DNA of 64,000 nucleotides from Sphingomonas sp. SORGH_AS_0950 (GCF_030818415.1 NZ_JAUTAE010000001.1:3002001-3066000), one strand, 5' to 3'. Counted from the first letter of the stretch, positions 1 to 8,883 are shown. Made by a program: numbers and translations. Notes: a model not told the origin generated them from the sequence alone.

Positions 1-269
1 ATCATCTTGATCTCGGTCGGCTTGAACACCCGGCCATATTTCTCGTGATAGCAGTCCTGCACCTCGACGTCCGCCTGGGTGAAGAAGCGGAAGATCTGGG
101 TCAGCAGGTTGCGCTCATGATCGGTCAGCTTCTGCGCCCAGTCGCGGCAATCCTCGCCCAGCGGCACCTCTTCGGGTAGCCAGTGGAGCTGTTGCTGACG
201 CTTCCAGAACTCGAACGCCCAGGGGTATTCGAAGGGCTTATACTGCTTGGAGGCTTGGAGAAGTGGCAT
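1..269 (-). CDS. nrdB: Ribonucleotide reductase beta subunit (NrdB), N-terminal part
   Basis: The reverse strand encodes the first 89 residues of a class I ribonucleotide reductase small subunit; the rest lies outside the window. The protein starts MPLLQASKQYKPFEYPWAF and contains the conserved FTQADVEVQDCYHEKYGR stretch of the radical-bearing subunit. It pairs with the NrdA alpha subunit to reduce ribonucleoside diphosphates to deoxy forms. nrdA lies upstream on the same strand, but a DUF559 gene, an opposite-strand DUF2171 gene and a small membrane gene separate the two, so a simple nrdAB operon is not obvious. The identification comes from family recognition of the N-terminus, and the start ATG is the only one that fits. 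Confidence 0.9.
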   Translation of the reverse strand, partial: MPLLQASKQYKPFEYPWAFEFWKRQQQLHWLPEEVPLGEDCRDWAQKLTDHERNLLTQIFRFFTQADVEVQDCYHEKYGRVFKPTEIKM

Positions 270-315
270 CGGGGTTACTCCGGATACGAATGACGTAAAG
301 AGGGTGAAGGCCGGT

Positions 316-513
316 TCAGCCGCTGCTGGCCCAGGAGCGCAGAGCGGTGGCGAAACCGGCGAGAATGATCCCGCCCATGGCGAACATGGTGCCCGCGATC
401 AGCCGGGCGTAACGGCCCTGCTCCGACCGGGGCGTGCGGAGCTGCAACAGCAGGATCAAGCCGATCCCGCCCAGCAACGCCGCGACGGCGTACATGATGA
501 ACGCCGATGTCAT
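316..513 (-). CDS. Small two-helix membrane protein, unknown function
   Basis: A 65-residue protein with two hydrophobic segments (about residues 5-23 and 39-60) joined by a short basic, hydrophilic loop, so probably an inner-membrane hairpin. It lies just upstream of nrdB on the same strand and diverges from the DUF2171 gene. I do not recognise a named family. The hydrophobic pattern and position support a real gene, but length alone would not. Confidence 0.5.
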   Translation of the reverse strand: MTSAFIMYAVAALLGGIGLILLLQLRTPRSEQGRYARLIAGTMFAMGGIILAGFATALRSWASSG

Positions 514-569
514 GCGACCAATTCCGGTGTGGCGCGTTCCGAAACCGAACCCAACACAGGAGATTCAAG

Positions 570-821
570 ATGGTCGATGTCAGCCAGATCAAGGAACATG
601 CCGAAGTCATCGGTGCGGACGGCGTCCATGTCGGGACGGTCGATCATGTCCAGGGCGACCGCATCAAGCTGACCAAGAACGACAGCCCCCAGACCGAGGA
701 CGGGCAGGGCGCCAAGCATCATTACCTGCCGATCGGCCTGGTCGCCGAGGTCGAGGGCGATCAGGTCCGCCTGTCGGCGACCGCGCAGAACGCCGTCGAC
801 CAGTTCGAAGAGGCGGAGTGA
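570..821 (+). CDS. DUF2171 domain protein
   Basis: An 83-residue soluble protein starting MVDVSQIKEHAEVIGADG, which has the PRC-barrel-like beta-rich layout of DUF2171: a conserved VG-VDHV-GD-IKL core followed by the HHYLPIGLV motif. The ATG at 570 is preceded by an AGGAGA ribosome binding site; the longer upstream reading frame has no such site. The function of the family is unknown. It is often abundant in sphingomonads and is sometimes stress-associated, which is background knowledge and not shown here. It runs against the nrd genes and ends at a REP repeat. Confidence 0.8.
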   Translation: MVDVSQIKEHAEVIGADGVHVGTVDHVQGDRIKLTKNDSPQTEDGQGAKHHYLPIGLVAEVEGDQVRLSATAQNAVDQFEEAE

Positions 822-829
822 ACTCCCAA

Positions 830-895
830 CCCCTCTCCCCTTGTGGGAGAGGGAGGGGCCCGCGGCCGAAGGCCGTGGGAGGGTGAGGGGGCCGT
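830..895. repeat. REP-like palindromic repeat, family A, copy 1
   Basis: A GC-rich imperfect palindrome with two hairpins: CCTCTCCCCTTGTGGGAGAGG, then GCGGCCGAAGGCCG with flanks. An inverted copy occurs at 1284-1352 on the other side of the DUF559 gene. Confidence 0.75.
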
Positions 896-898
896 CCA

Positions 899-1369
899 TC
901 ATGGGCGGCCCTTTTGCCTGTGCGCGATCCGCACGCCGATCGCCGCCACGACACCGTCGAGGTTGGTCATCACATCGGCATTGGCGAAACGGATCACGTC
1001 ATAGCCTTCATGTTTGAGGAAGCGAGTGCGTGCGGCGTCGCTTTCCGACTTCACGGCATGGTCATCGCCGTCGATCTCGACGATCAACCGTGCCGCGTGC
1101 GAGCAGAAATCCGCGTGGTACGGGCCGATCGGAACCTGACGGCGAAACTTCAGGATCGGCAACGATTCACGCAAGGCACGCCATAGTCGGCGTTCGGGTT
1201 CGCCGGCATTCTGACGCAGCTCGCGCGAGCGGGTGACGGTGGTGGCGGGGAGCAGCTGGCGCTTGGTCAGGCCCTGAGCATTGCCCCTCACCCTTCCCAC
1301 GGCCTGTGGCCGCGGGCCCCTTCCCTCTCCCACAAGGGGAGAGGGAGGATTGGAGGAATGAGGGGCCAT
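899..1369 (-). CDS. DUF559 (Vsr/very-short-patch-repair-like endonuclease fold) protein
   Basis: The C-terminal 110 residues show the DUF559 pattern: ELRQNAGEPERRLWRALR, then KFRRQVPIGPYHADF, then RLIVEIDGDDH, then TRFLKHEGYDVIRFAN. The acidic/His residues of the IEIDG and ADF motifs match the restriction-endonuclease-like fold. The biological role of the family is not established. The first ~30 codons (SPLVGEGRGPRPQAVGRVRG) are translated from a REP repeat. The start may be ATG 1369, or GTG at 1291 at the edge of the repeat; no other good start precedes the conserved domain. The gene sits between nrdA and nrdB and is bracketed by inverted REPs, which suggests it came in as a unit. Confidence 0.75.
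   Translation of the reverse strand: MAPHSSNPPSPLVGEGRGPRPQAVGRVRGNAQGLTKRQLLPATTVTRSRELRQNAGEPERRLWRALRESLPILKFRRQVPIGPYHADFCSHAARLIVEIDGDDHAVKSESDAARTRFLKHEGYDVIRFANADVMTNLDGVVAAIGVRIAHRQKGRP
1284..1352. repeat. REP-like palindromic repeat, family A, copy 2 (inverted)
   Basis: Inverted near-identical copy of the repeat at 830-895 with the same two hairpins. It overlaps the 5' coding part of the DUF559 gene and so supplies its N-terminal residues. Confidence 0.75.
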
Positions 1370-1409
1370 GGCTCTGCCTTCCCGTCAGGCGATCAGCATT
1401 GCTCCTGCC

Positions 1410-3326
1410 TCACTGACAGGCCAAGCACTCGTCGTAATCGGTCGTCTCGCCGATCTCGAACTTCGGTGCGCTGATCGTGTTGTCCGCCTCGACGCCGCCG
1501 CTCCCTGCGAAACCGGCGCGCTGCACCGACTTCGACCGCAGATAATAGAGCGACTTGATGCCCAGCTCCCAGGCGCGGAAGTGGAGCATCAGCAGGTCCC
1601 ACTTCTCCACATCCGCCGGGATGAACAGGTTCAGCGACTGCGCCTGGTCGATATAGGGCGTGCGATCCCCCGCCAGTTCGAGCAGCCAGCGCTGGTCGAT
1701 CTCGAACGAGGTCTTGAACGTGTCCTTCTCTTCCTGGCTCAGGAAGTCGAGATGCTGGACCGAGCCGCCATGTTCGAGGATCGAGTTCCACACCGCATCC
1801 GAGTTCTTCGACTTCTCGATCAGCAGCTTTTCGAGATAGGCGTTCTTGACCGAGAACGACCCCGACAGCGTCTTGTGGGTATAGATGTTCGCCGGGATCG
1901 GCTCGATGCACGCGCTGGTGCCGCCGCAGATGATGCTGATCGACGCGGTCGGCGCGATCGCCATCTTGCAGCTGAAACGCTCCATCACGCCCACGTCGGC
2001 CGCGTCGGGGCAGGGGCCGCGTTCGACCGCCAGGGTCATCGACGCCTGGTTCACCTGCGCGTTGATGTGCTTGAACATCCGCAGGTTCCACGACTTGGCC
2101 ATGGCGCCCTCGAAGGGGATGCCGCGCGCCTGGAGGAAGCTGTGGAAGCCCATCACGCCCAGGCCCACCGATCGCTCGCGACCGGCCGAATAGGCGGCTC
2201 GCTCCATGCCCGGCTCGTGGCGGTCGATATAGTCCTGCAGGACGTTGTCGAGGAAGCGCATCACGTCCTCGATGAACTGCTTGTCGTCCTTCCACTCGTC
2301 CCAGGTTTCCAGGTTCAGCGACGACAGGCAGCACACCGCGGTGCGGTCCTTGCCCTTATGGTCGATGCCGGTCGGCAGGGTGATTTCCGAACACAGGTTC
2401 GAGGTCGACACCTTCAGCCCCAGCTCGCGGTGGTGCTTGGGCATGTTCTTGTTCACATGGTCGGCGAAGACGATGTACGGCTCGCCGGTCGCCAGACGGG
2501 TCTCGACCAGCTTCTGGAACAGCGCGCGGGCGTCGACCGTGGCGCGGACCTCGCCGGTCTTCGGGCTCTTCAGATGCCATTCGGCGCCGTCGCGCACCGC
2601 CTCCATGAAGGCGTCGGGGATCAGCACGCCGTGGTGGAGGTTCAGCGCCTTGCGGTTGAAGTCGCCGGACGGTTTCCGGATTTCCAGGAACTCCTCGATC
2701 TCGGGGTGCGAGATGTCGAGATAGCAGGCGGCCGAACCGCGACGCAGGCTACCCTGGCTGATCGCCAGCGTCAGCGAGTCCATCACGCGGACGAAGGGGA
2801 TGATGCCGCTGGTCTTGCCGTTCAGGCCGACCGGCTCGCCGATGCCGCGCACCTGGCCCCAATAGGTGCCGATGCCGCCGCCGCGCGAGGCGAGCCACAC
2901 ATTCTCGTTCCAGGTGGTGACGATGCCGTCCAGGCTGTCGGGCACCGAGTTGAGGTAGCAGCTGATCGGCAGGCCGCGACCCGTGCCGCCGTTCGACAGG
3001 ACGGGCGTGGCGGGCATGAACCACAGCTTGGAGATATAGTCGTACAGCCGCTGCGCATGCTCGGCATTGTCGGCATAGGCCGAGGCGACGCGCACGAACA
3101 GGTCCTGATAGCTTTCGCCGGGCAGGAGGTAGCGGTCGTTCAGCGTTTCCTTGCCGAAATCGGTCAGCCGCGCGTCGCGGGCATGGTCGACCTCGACCGG
3201 ATAGGGCTGCGGCCGGACCGACTTGGTGTCGGCGGGCGTCGGGGTCGGGGCGGCAATGTCCGCCGCCATCTTCTCAAGCATGTCAGTCGTCATGTCGCTA
3301 TCCCGGTCATCCCTGAAGTCCATCAT
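1410..3326 (-). CDS. nrdA: Ribonucleoside-diphosphate reductase alpha subunit (NrdA)
   Basis: A 638-residue class I catalytic subunit that reduces NDPs to dNDPs together with NrdB. Visible landmarks are the redox cysteine motif PISCYLNSVPDSL, the active-site loop STSNLCSEITLP (Asn, Cys and Glu of the catalytic set), CCLSSLNLETW with the second redox cysteine, PTASISIICG, and a C-terminal DECLACQ tail carrying the Cys pair that shuttles electrons. There is no N-terminal ATP-cone: conserved sequence begins near residue 45 after a short hydrophilic leader. The start MMDFRDD at 3326 has an AGGAG ribosome binding site. A NrdR-box-like palindrome lies about 190 bp upstream. The protein is shorter than E. 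coli NrdA, as expected without the cone. Confidence 0.95.
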   Translation of the reverse strand: MMDFRDDRDSDMTTDMLEKMAADIAAPTPTPADTKSVRPQPYPVEVDHARDARLTDFGKETLNDRYLLPGESYQDLFVRVASAYADNAEHAQRLYDYISKLWFMPATPVLSNGGTGRGLPISCYLNSVPDSLDGIVTTWNENVWLASRGGGIGTYWGQVRGIGEPVGLNGKTSGIIPFVRVMDSLTLAISQGSLRRGSAACYLDISHPEIEEFLEIRKPSGDFNRKALNLHHGVLIPDAFMEAVRDGAEWHLKSPKTGEVRATVDARALFQKLVETRLATGEPYIVFADHVNKNMPKHHRELGLKVSTSNLCSEITLPTGIDHKGKDRTAVCCLSSLNLETWDEWKDDKQFIEDVMRFLDNVLQDYIDRHEPGMERAAYSAGRERSVGLGVMGFHSFLQARGIPFEGAMAKSWNLRMFKHINAQVNQASMTLAVERGPCPDAADVGVMERFSCKMAIAPTASISIICGGTSACIEPIPANIYTHKTLSGSFSVKNAYLEKLLIEKSKNSDAVWNSILEHGGSVQHLDFLSQEEKDTFKTSFEIDQRWLLELAGDRTPYIDQAQSLNLFIPADVEKWDLLMLHFRAWELGIKSLYYLRSKSVQRAGFAGSGGVEADNTISAPKFEIGETTDYDECLACQ

Positions 3327-3511
3327 TGATGCCGCTCCTTTGTTCCTGATCCGTTCGGGTCGGTGCCCCGCCCCCGGCACAGCCGTGCCACAGGCGTCGC
3401 GAACGGTGGGAAATGGCATCGCAAAGGCCGTTTTCCGGCGCTTCCGCGATCCCGACCGGGCCTGTCGGTCCGATCCCTTCCTACCAGCGATTGGGGTTGT
3501 CCCCGACCTCT

Positions 3512-3529
3512 TCCACTATCCATAGTGGA
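3512..3529. promoter_or_regulatory. NrdR-box-like palindrome upstream of nrdA
   Basis: TCCACTATCCATAGTGGA is an 18-bp inverted repeat resembling the NrdR consensus ACACWATATATWGTGT. It is the only such palindrome in the 371-bp gap 3327-3697 between nrdA and the DUF3429 gene. A second box at the usual spacing was not found. The rest of the gap shows no gene. Confidence 0.5.
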
Positions 3530-3697
3530 AAATCCCGGCGATCACCGCAAGGGGGGTAAAGCGCGGAAAGGGGGTTGGTTGCGACGAATGGCGGTCGTCA
3601 AAGCGGTGTCGAAACCCGCGACGCATGGATGTCTGCGGGGTTCGCGAAGCGCAAGCCCCAAAGAAATATTTTTGAGCGCCGACGGCGCCCGCCCCGG

Positions 3698-4138
3698 TCA
3701 GCCGAGCGACAACCAGAACAGCGCCGCCAGCCCGGCCAGGGCGACCAGCATCTGGGGCGGGCGCAGCCGCGCGAAGTGGCGCGGCGCACCGCCCCACCGG
3801 GCGAGCCAGGGATCGGTCAGCGCGATCGAGGCATAGCCGATCAGCAACAGCGCAAAGCCCGTCGCCGGCCCCGCGACCAGCGCCAGCAGCCCCAGCGAGA
3901 AGCGCAGGATCATGGTCAGCATCTGCGACACATGGGGCCCGCCGGGCGTGAAGAAGCTCAGGCCGCGCGCCACGCCCGCCAGGAAGATCAGGATCGCCGC
4001 CCCCCAGATCTGCCCGATCAGCAGCGCCAGCGGCACCTTCGCCCAGGCGGCCAGCGCCGCGATCGGTAGGACCAGCACCGGCCCATAGCCGAAGATCAGG
4101 CTGAGCGGGGGAATGCGCGCGTCGGCGGTCTCCGCCAT
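3698..4138 (-). CDS. DUF3429 family integral membrane protein
   Basis: About 146 residues with four to five hydrophobic helices. The RIPPLSLIFGYGPVLVLPIAA opening and the QIWGAAILIFLAGVARGLSFF segment are characteristic of DUF3429. Function unknown; probably inner membrane. Start chosen at MAETADARIPP because conserved sequence begins right after it. An in-frame ATG at 4180 would add 14 low-complexity Pro/Ala residues. Neither start has a strong ribosome binding site. Confidence 0.75.
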   Translation of the reverse strand: MAETADARIPPLSLIFGYGPVLVLPIAALAAWAKVPLALLIGQIWGAAILIFLAGVARGLSFFTPGGPHVSQMLTMILRFSLGLLALVAGPATGFALLLIGYASIALTDPWLARWGGAPRHFARLRPPQMLVALAGLAALFWLSLG

Positions 4139-4225
4139 GGGGAGGGGGCCGGGGGCGGGGGACGGTGCGGGGCAAGACATGACGGCGCGAACGTGCGGCG
4201 ACCCTTTCCTATCCCGCCATCCGCC

Positions 4226-6880
4226 TCATGCCGATCGGTGATGCGGCTCGGCCTCGTCGCGCGCGACCTCCAGCCAGGGGTGGTCGTCGGGCAGCGGGGT
4301 GGCGAAGGCGATGCCCACCCGCCCTTCGCGCTCCCAGCGGATATAGCCGCGCAAGGGCGGGTTGACACCCAGCCGGACACCCACCGCAGCCCCACCCACG
4401 ATATAGGCGGGGGGCAGTCCCTCGATCATCATGCCGGTGGTCGACAGGTCGCGAAGCCGGACATCGACGGTCGCCCCGCCCGAGACGATCTGCGCGACGC
4501 GCAGGACCTTGGTGCGCGGCCGACGGTGCGACTTCATGCCCACCGGCGTGGCGCGCGCGCCCTGTTCGCCCAGCAGGCGGTGGACCTCCTCCACGCCGCT
4601 CGGCTTGCCATAGACATAGCCCTGGATATGGCTGCACCCCAGATCGCGGATCAGCGCGATCTCGTCCTGCAACTCGACGCCCTCGGCGGTCGTCTCCATG
4701 CCCAGCGTGTCGGCCAGCGTCACGATCGCGCGGATGATCGCGGCATTGCGGCTGCCGGTCCCGACCGCGCCGCGCACGAAGGACTGGTCTATCTTGATCT
4801 TGTCGAACGGCGCATGGCGCAGATAGCCGAGCGAGGAATAGCCGGTGCCGAAATCGTCCAGCGCCAGCCGCACGCCCAGCGCCTTGAGCGCCACGAACTG
4901 GCGCTGCGATTCCAGATCGTCGTTCAGGAAGACGCTCTCGGTGATCTCCAGCTCCAGCCGCGACGGGGCCAGTCCCGATTGCTCCAGCGCCTGACCGATC
5001 AGCACGGGCAGATGCGGCTTGGCGAACTGGATGGACGAGACGTTGACCGCCACCCGCGCGGCACGCGGCCAGCTCGCCGCCTCGAGACAGGCGGTGCGCA
5101 GCACCCATTCGCCGATCTGTTCGATCAGGCCGCATTCCTCGGCCACCGGTACGAACTGCGCGGGCGAGATGTCGCCCTGGGTCGGATGGGACCAGCGCAG
5201 CAGCGCCTCGAACCCGACAATCTCTTCGTCGCGGGTCGACACGACCGGCTGATAGGCGAGGCGGAACTGGTTCTGCGCGATGGCGGTGCGCAGATCCTCC
5301 TCCATCCGCTTGCGGCTGCGCGCGCCCTCCAGCATCGCCTCGGCATAGAATCGGTGGACGCCGCGCCCGTCGCCCTTGGCGGCATAGAGGCCCAGATCGG
5401 CGTTGCGGATCAGCGTCTGCGAGTCGGCGCCGTCCTGGGGCGCGATGGCGATGCCGATCGAACAGCCGATCGTCACGTCATGGCCCTGGATGCCATAGGG
5501 TTGCGACAAGGTATCGATGATGACCCTGGCCAGCGCCGCCAGCCTTTCGCGCGAATCGGTGCCGGGCAGCAGGATCTGGAACTCGTCGCCGCCCAGACGG
5601 CCGACCAGCCCGGCATCGCCCACCGCCTGCTCCAGCCGCCGCGCGACCTGTTGCAGCAACAGGTCGCCCGCCTGGTGACCCAGCGTGTCGTTGACCGCCT
5701 TGAACCGGTCGAGGTCCATCAGGAACAGCGCGGTCGGGCGATAGGGGCTGACCGATTGCTTGAGCATCGTGTCGAGCGACAGCTTCATCCGCTGGCGATT
5801 GGCGAGGCCGGTCAGGCTGTCGAACAGCGCCAGCCGGGTGATCTCCGCCTCGGAGCGGCGCTTTTCGGTCAGGTCCGAGCCCGAGCCGATAAAGCCGCGG
5901 AACCGGCCGATGCCGTCGATGATCGGACGGCCCGAGATCGACCACCATCGTTCCGGATCGCCCGCACCCGAATCGACCGCGCAGACGGTATAGTCGGAAA
6001 AACTGGTGCGCGAGGCCATGTGGAAGGACAGCGTCCGCTCGGTCCCCGGCGCCGAGGGGTCCATCTGGAACAGATCGGTCAGCAGCCGGCCCTTGCAGGC
6101 GAGGCCGGTGGACTGGAGATCCTCGGCCACCTTCCTCGACAGATAGGTCAGGCGCCCGTGCCGATCGGTTTCCCAGAACCAGCCGGTGCCATGTTCCTCG
6201 AACTCGGCGATCATCTTGACCGCCTGCTGCCCCTCGCCAAAGGCGCGGGCGCGGGCGTCCGCGACATTATAGTCCAGGCGGCCGACGCGCCGGGCGTTGA
6301 GGACCAGGATGATCAGCGGCGGCACCACCGCGCCGAGAATCGGGGCCAGCGGCACCCGCCAGGCCAGCGCCGCGATCACCGCCATGAAGGCGAAGCCGAA
6401 GGAATAGCCGATCATCGCCCCGCGCACCGGATGCAGCATCGCGGCGGTCGTCCACATCGCGCAGATCAGCGCCAGCGTCGGCGTCCAGGGGCCGGGGGCA
6501 TGCTGCGACCCGATGACCAGCGCCAGCAGCGCGGCGGTCGCCAGCGCCACGAGGAAGCCCAGGCCGACCAGATATTGCTTGAGCCGGTAGAAGGGCCATT
6601 GGCGCGCCTCGCCACAGGCGAGCACGATGCCGAAGATCAGCGTGCTGCCGACCAGCACGCCGCTCGCAATCTCCTTCTGGACCTGCATCCAGGACGGGTC
6701 GTCGCGCAGGCTGAAGCTGAGGACGAGCGCGACCGCGACCAGATTCTGCAGGATCGCCAGCGGCCAGGTCCGGCACAGCGTCTGCAACCGCTTGAGATGC
6801 ACCTCGACCAGCAGCTCGTCATTGTCCTCGACGAGACCCAGCAAGGCCAGAAACGATAGGCGGTCGGAAGCGGAAGGCAT
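4226..6880 (-). CDS. Membrane PAS-GGDEF-EAL-PilZ cyclic-di-GMP signalling protein
   Basis: An 884-residue protein. Residues ~35-215 contain about six hydrophobic segments. Next come a PAS-like sensor (~235-335, including GWFWETDRHGRLTYLS), a GGDEF domain (~345-505) with intact RLGGDEFQ and DSLTGLANR motifs, and an EAL domain (~515-765) with EALLRW, ELEITES, LALDDFGTGYSSL, KIDQSF and TAEGVE. A C-terminal PilZ-like domain (~785-870) has the DLSTTGMMIEG signature. Both the synthesis and hydrolysis active-site motifs look intact, so it may make or degrade c-di-GMP, and the PilZ domain could bind the product in cis. It is a single gene facing the fumarase gene. The signal sensed cannot be inferred. 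Confidence 0.9.
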   Translation of the reverse strand: MPSASDRLSFLALLGLVEDNDELLVEVHLKRLQTLCRTWPLAILQNLVAVALVLSFSLRDDPSWMQVQKEIASGVLVGSTLIFGIVLACGEARQWPFYRLKQYLVGLGFLVALATAALLALVIGSQHAPGPWTPTLALICAMWTTAAMLHPVRGAMIGYSFGFAFMAVIAALAWRVPLAPILGAVVPPLIILVLNARRVGRLDYNVADARARAFGEGQQAVKMIAEFEEHGTGWFWETDRHGRLTYLSRKVAEDLQSTGLACKGRLLTDLFQMDPSAPGTERTLSFHMASRTSFSDYTVCAVDSGAGDPERWWSISGRPIIDGIGRFRGFIGSGSDLTEKRRSEAEITRLALFDSLTGLANRQRMKLSLDTMLKQSVSPYRPTALFLMDLDRFKAVNDTLGHQAGDLLLQQVARRLEQAVGDAGLVGRLGGDEFQILLPGTDSRERLAALARVIIDTLSQPYGIQGHDVTIGCSIGIAIAPQDGADSQTLIRNADLGLYAAKGDGRGVHRFYAEAMLEGARSRKRMEEDLRTAIAQNQFRLAYQPVVSTRDEEIVGFEALLRWSHPTQGDISPAQFVPVAEECGLIEQIGEWVLRTACLEAASWPRAARVAVNVSSIQFAKPHLPVLIGQALEQSGLAPSRLELEITESVFLNDDLESQRQFVALKALGVRLALDDFGTGYSSLGYLRHAPFDKIKIDQSFVRGAVGTGSRNAAIIRAIVTLADTLGMETTAEGVELQDEIALIRDLGCSHIQGYVYGKPSGVEEVHRLLGEQGARATPVGMKSHRRPRTKVLRVAQIVSGGATVDVRLRDLSTTGMMIEGLPPAYIVGGAAVGVRLGVNPPLRGYIRWEREGRVGIAFATPLPDDHPWLEVARDEAEPHHRSA

Positions 6881-7021
6881 GCGCGAAAGGGGGTCCCGAT
6901 CGGTGGTCCCCCGTCTTGCCTCAACGAAGTTAAGATAGATTAAAGTTTGGCCGGACGCGAAATGCCGTCATGGCTCCGCTGCGGCGTTGCAAGCCACGCG
7001 CCGCTGTCGCACAAGGCGCGC

Positions 7022-8545
7022 ATGACGACCCTGATCCGCGACACCGACCTGATCGAGAGCGTGGCCGACGCGCTCCAGTTCATCAGCTATTACCACCCGA
7101 TGGATTATATCCGCGCGCTCGGCAAAGCCTATGAGGCGGAGAAGAGCCCGGCGGCCAAGGATGCCATCGCGCAGATCCTGACCAACAGCCGCATGTGCGC
7201 GGAGGGGCATCGCCCCATCTGCCAGGATACCGGCATCGTCACCGTCTTCGTCAAATGGGGCCAGGATTGCCGCCTGTCGGGCGACCGGTCGCTGCAGGAA
7301 GTGGTCGATGAAGGCGTGCGCCGCGCCTATCTCCACCCGGAGAACAAGTTGCGCGCCTCGATCCTCGCCGACCCCGCCTTCACCCGCCGCAACACCAAGG
7401 ACAACACGCCTAGCGTCCTCCATGTCGAGATGGTGCCGGGCAACAAGGTCACCGTCGACGTCGCGGCCAAGGGCGGCGGGTCGGAGAACAAGTCCAAGTT
7501 CAAGATGATGAACCCGTCCGACTCGATCGTCGACTGGGTGCTGGAAATGGTGCCGCAGATGGGCGCTGGCTGGTGCCCGCCCGGCATGCTCGGCATCGGC
7601 ATCGGCGGCACCGCCGAAAAGGCTGTGCTGCTCGCCAAGGAATCGCTGATGGGCGCGATCGACATGGGCCAGCTGAAGGAGCGCGGACCCCGCAACGATA
7701 TCGAGGCGCTGCGCATCGAGCTGTTCGACAAGGTCAATGCGCTGGGCATCGGCGCGCAGGGGCTGGGCGGCCTGTCCACCATCCTCGACGTCAAGATCCT
7801 CGACTGGCCGACCCATGCCGCGTCCAAGCCGGTGGCGATGATCCCCAATTGCGCCGCGACCCGCCATGCGCATTTCACGCTGGACGGCTCGGGCCCGGTC
7901 TATCTCGAAGCCCCCAAGCTGGAGGAATGGCCCAAGGTCGACTGGAAGCCCGACCTCCAGGCCGCTCGCCGCGTCGACCTGAACACGCTGACGCCGGAAG
8001 AGGTGAAGAGCTGGAAGCATGGCGACCGGCTGCTGCTGAACGGCAAGATGCTCACGGGGCGCGACGCCGCGCACAAGCGGATCAAGGACATGCTCGATCG
8101 TGGCGAGGAGCTGCCGGTCGAGTTTCGCGGCCGCGTGATCTATTATGTCGGGCCGGTCGATCCGGTCGGCGAGGAAGTGGTCGGCCCGGCGGGCCCGACG
8201 ACCGCGACCCGCATGGACAAGTTCACCCGCATGATGCTCGACCAGGGCCTGCTGGCGATGGTCGGCAAGGCCGAGCGTGGTCCGGCGGCGACCGACGCGA
8301 TCCGCGAATACCAGTCCGCCTATCTGATGGCGGTCGGCGGCGCGGCCTATCTGGTCGCGCGCGCGATCAAGGGATCGAAGGTCGTCGGCTTCGAGGATCT
8401 GGGCATGGAGGCGATCTACGAGTTCGACGTGGAGAATTTCCCCGTCACCGTCGCGGTCGATTCCGAAGGCCAGAACGTCCACACGCTGGCCCCGTTGGTC
8501 TGGCGCGACAAGATCGCCAAGGAAGGCCTGCTGACCCCGGCGTGA
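7022..8545 (+). CDS. fumA: Fumarate hydratase, class I (iron-sulfur type)
   Basis: A 507-residue fumarase of the oxygen-sensitive [4Fe-4S] class I family, converting fumarate and malate in the TCA cycle. Cluster-ligand regions are visible: SRMCAEGHRPICQDTG, GWCPPGMLGIGIGG and PNCAATRHAHF. The C-terminal beta domain includes GPAGPTTATRMDKF and KGSKVVGFEDLGMEAIYEF. The start MTTLIRD at 7022 is preferred because the upstream in-frame extension is not conserved. It is followed by a long REP composite with no gene. Confidence 0.93.
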   Translation: MTTLIRDTDLIESVADALQFISYYHPMDYIRALGKAYEAEKSPAAKDAIAQILTNSRMCAEGHRPICQDTGIVTVFVKWGQDCRLSGDRSLQEVVDEGVRRAYLHPENKLRASILADPAFTRRNTKDNTPSVLHVEMVPGNKVTVDVAAKGGGSENKSKFKMMNPSDSIVDWVLEMVPQMGAGWCPPGMLGIGIGGTAEKAVLLAKESLMGAIDMGQLKERGPRNDIEALRIELFDKVNALGIGAQGLGGLSTILDVKILDWPTHAASKPVAMIPNCAATRHAHFTLDGSGPVYLEAPKLEEWPKVDWKPDLQAARRVDLNTLTPEEVKSWKHGDRLLLNGKMLTGRDAAHKRIKDMLDRGEELPVEFRGRVIYYVGPVDPVGEEVVGPAGPTTATRMDKFTRMMLDQGLLAMVGKAERGPAATDAIREYQSAYLMAVGGAAYLVARAIKGSKVVGFEDLGMEAIYEFDVENFPVTVAVDSEGQNVHTLAPLVWRDKIAKEGLLTPA

Positions 8546-8575
8546 TGGGGCGATTTAGGGCTGATCGACATTCAG

Positions 8576-8830
8576 TACTGCTTCTTCTTCCCCTCTCCCC
8601 TGGATAGGGGAGAGGGTTAGCGAAGCTTGCCAGCCTGCTGGCTAGCGCAGCTTGGGTAAGGGGTTGAGCGAGCCCAAAAGGCTCGCGCGCTCGCAGAACG
8701 AGCGCCCACCCCTCACCCAGCTCCGACTAAGCCTTTGCTTTCGCAAAGACCAAGTCTGCGCAACCCTCTCCCCTCTGCGAGGGGCGAGGGAGGGAAAGGC
8801 ATGGCTGAATGGCGATCCGCCCTAGCCGCT
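8576..8830. repeat. Composite REP block (family B), copy 1
   Basis: Three GC-rich palindromes in a fixed order: CCCTCTCCCC-type, TTAGCGAAGCTTGCCAGCC-type, and CCTCTCCCCTCTGCGAGGGG-type. The block fills most of the gene-free gap 8546-8883. An almost full inverted copy is at 44338-44571 and a half copy at 26583-26682. This copy has extra sequence in its centre. Confidence 0.8.
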
Positions 8831-8883
8831 CCCGCTGGGGGGAGGGGCGTGTCAGGCGTCGGACGCGATCGCCATCCGTCCGT

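Noticed and set aside
8572..8830. Possible CRISPR array because of repeated palindromes
   Set aside because: There are no regularly spaced identical repeats with unique spacers and no cas genes; it is a REP block.
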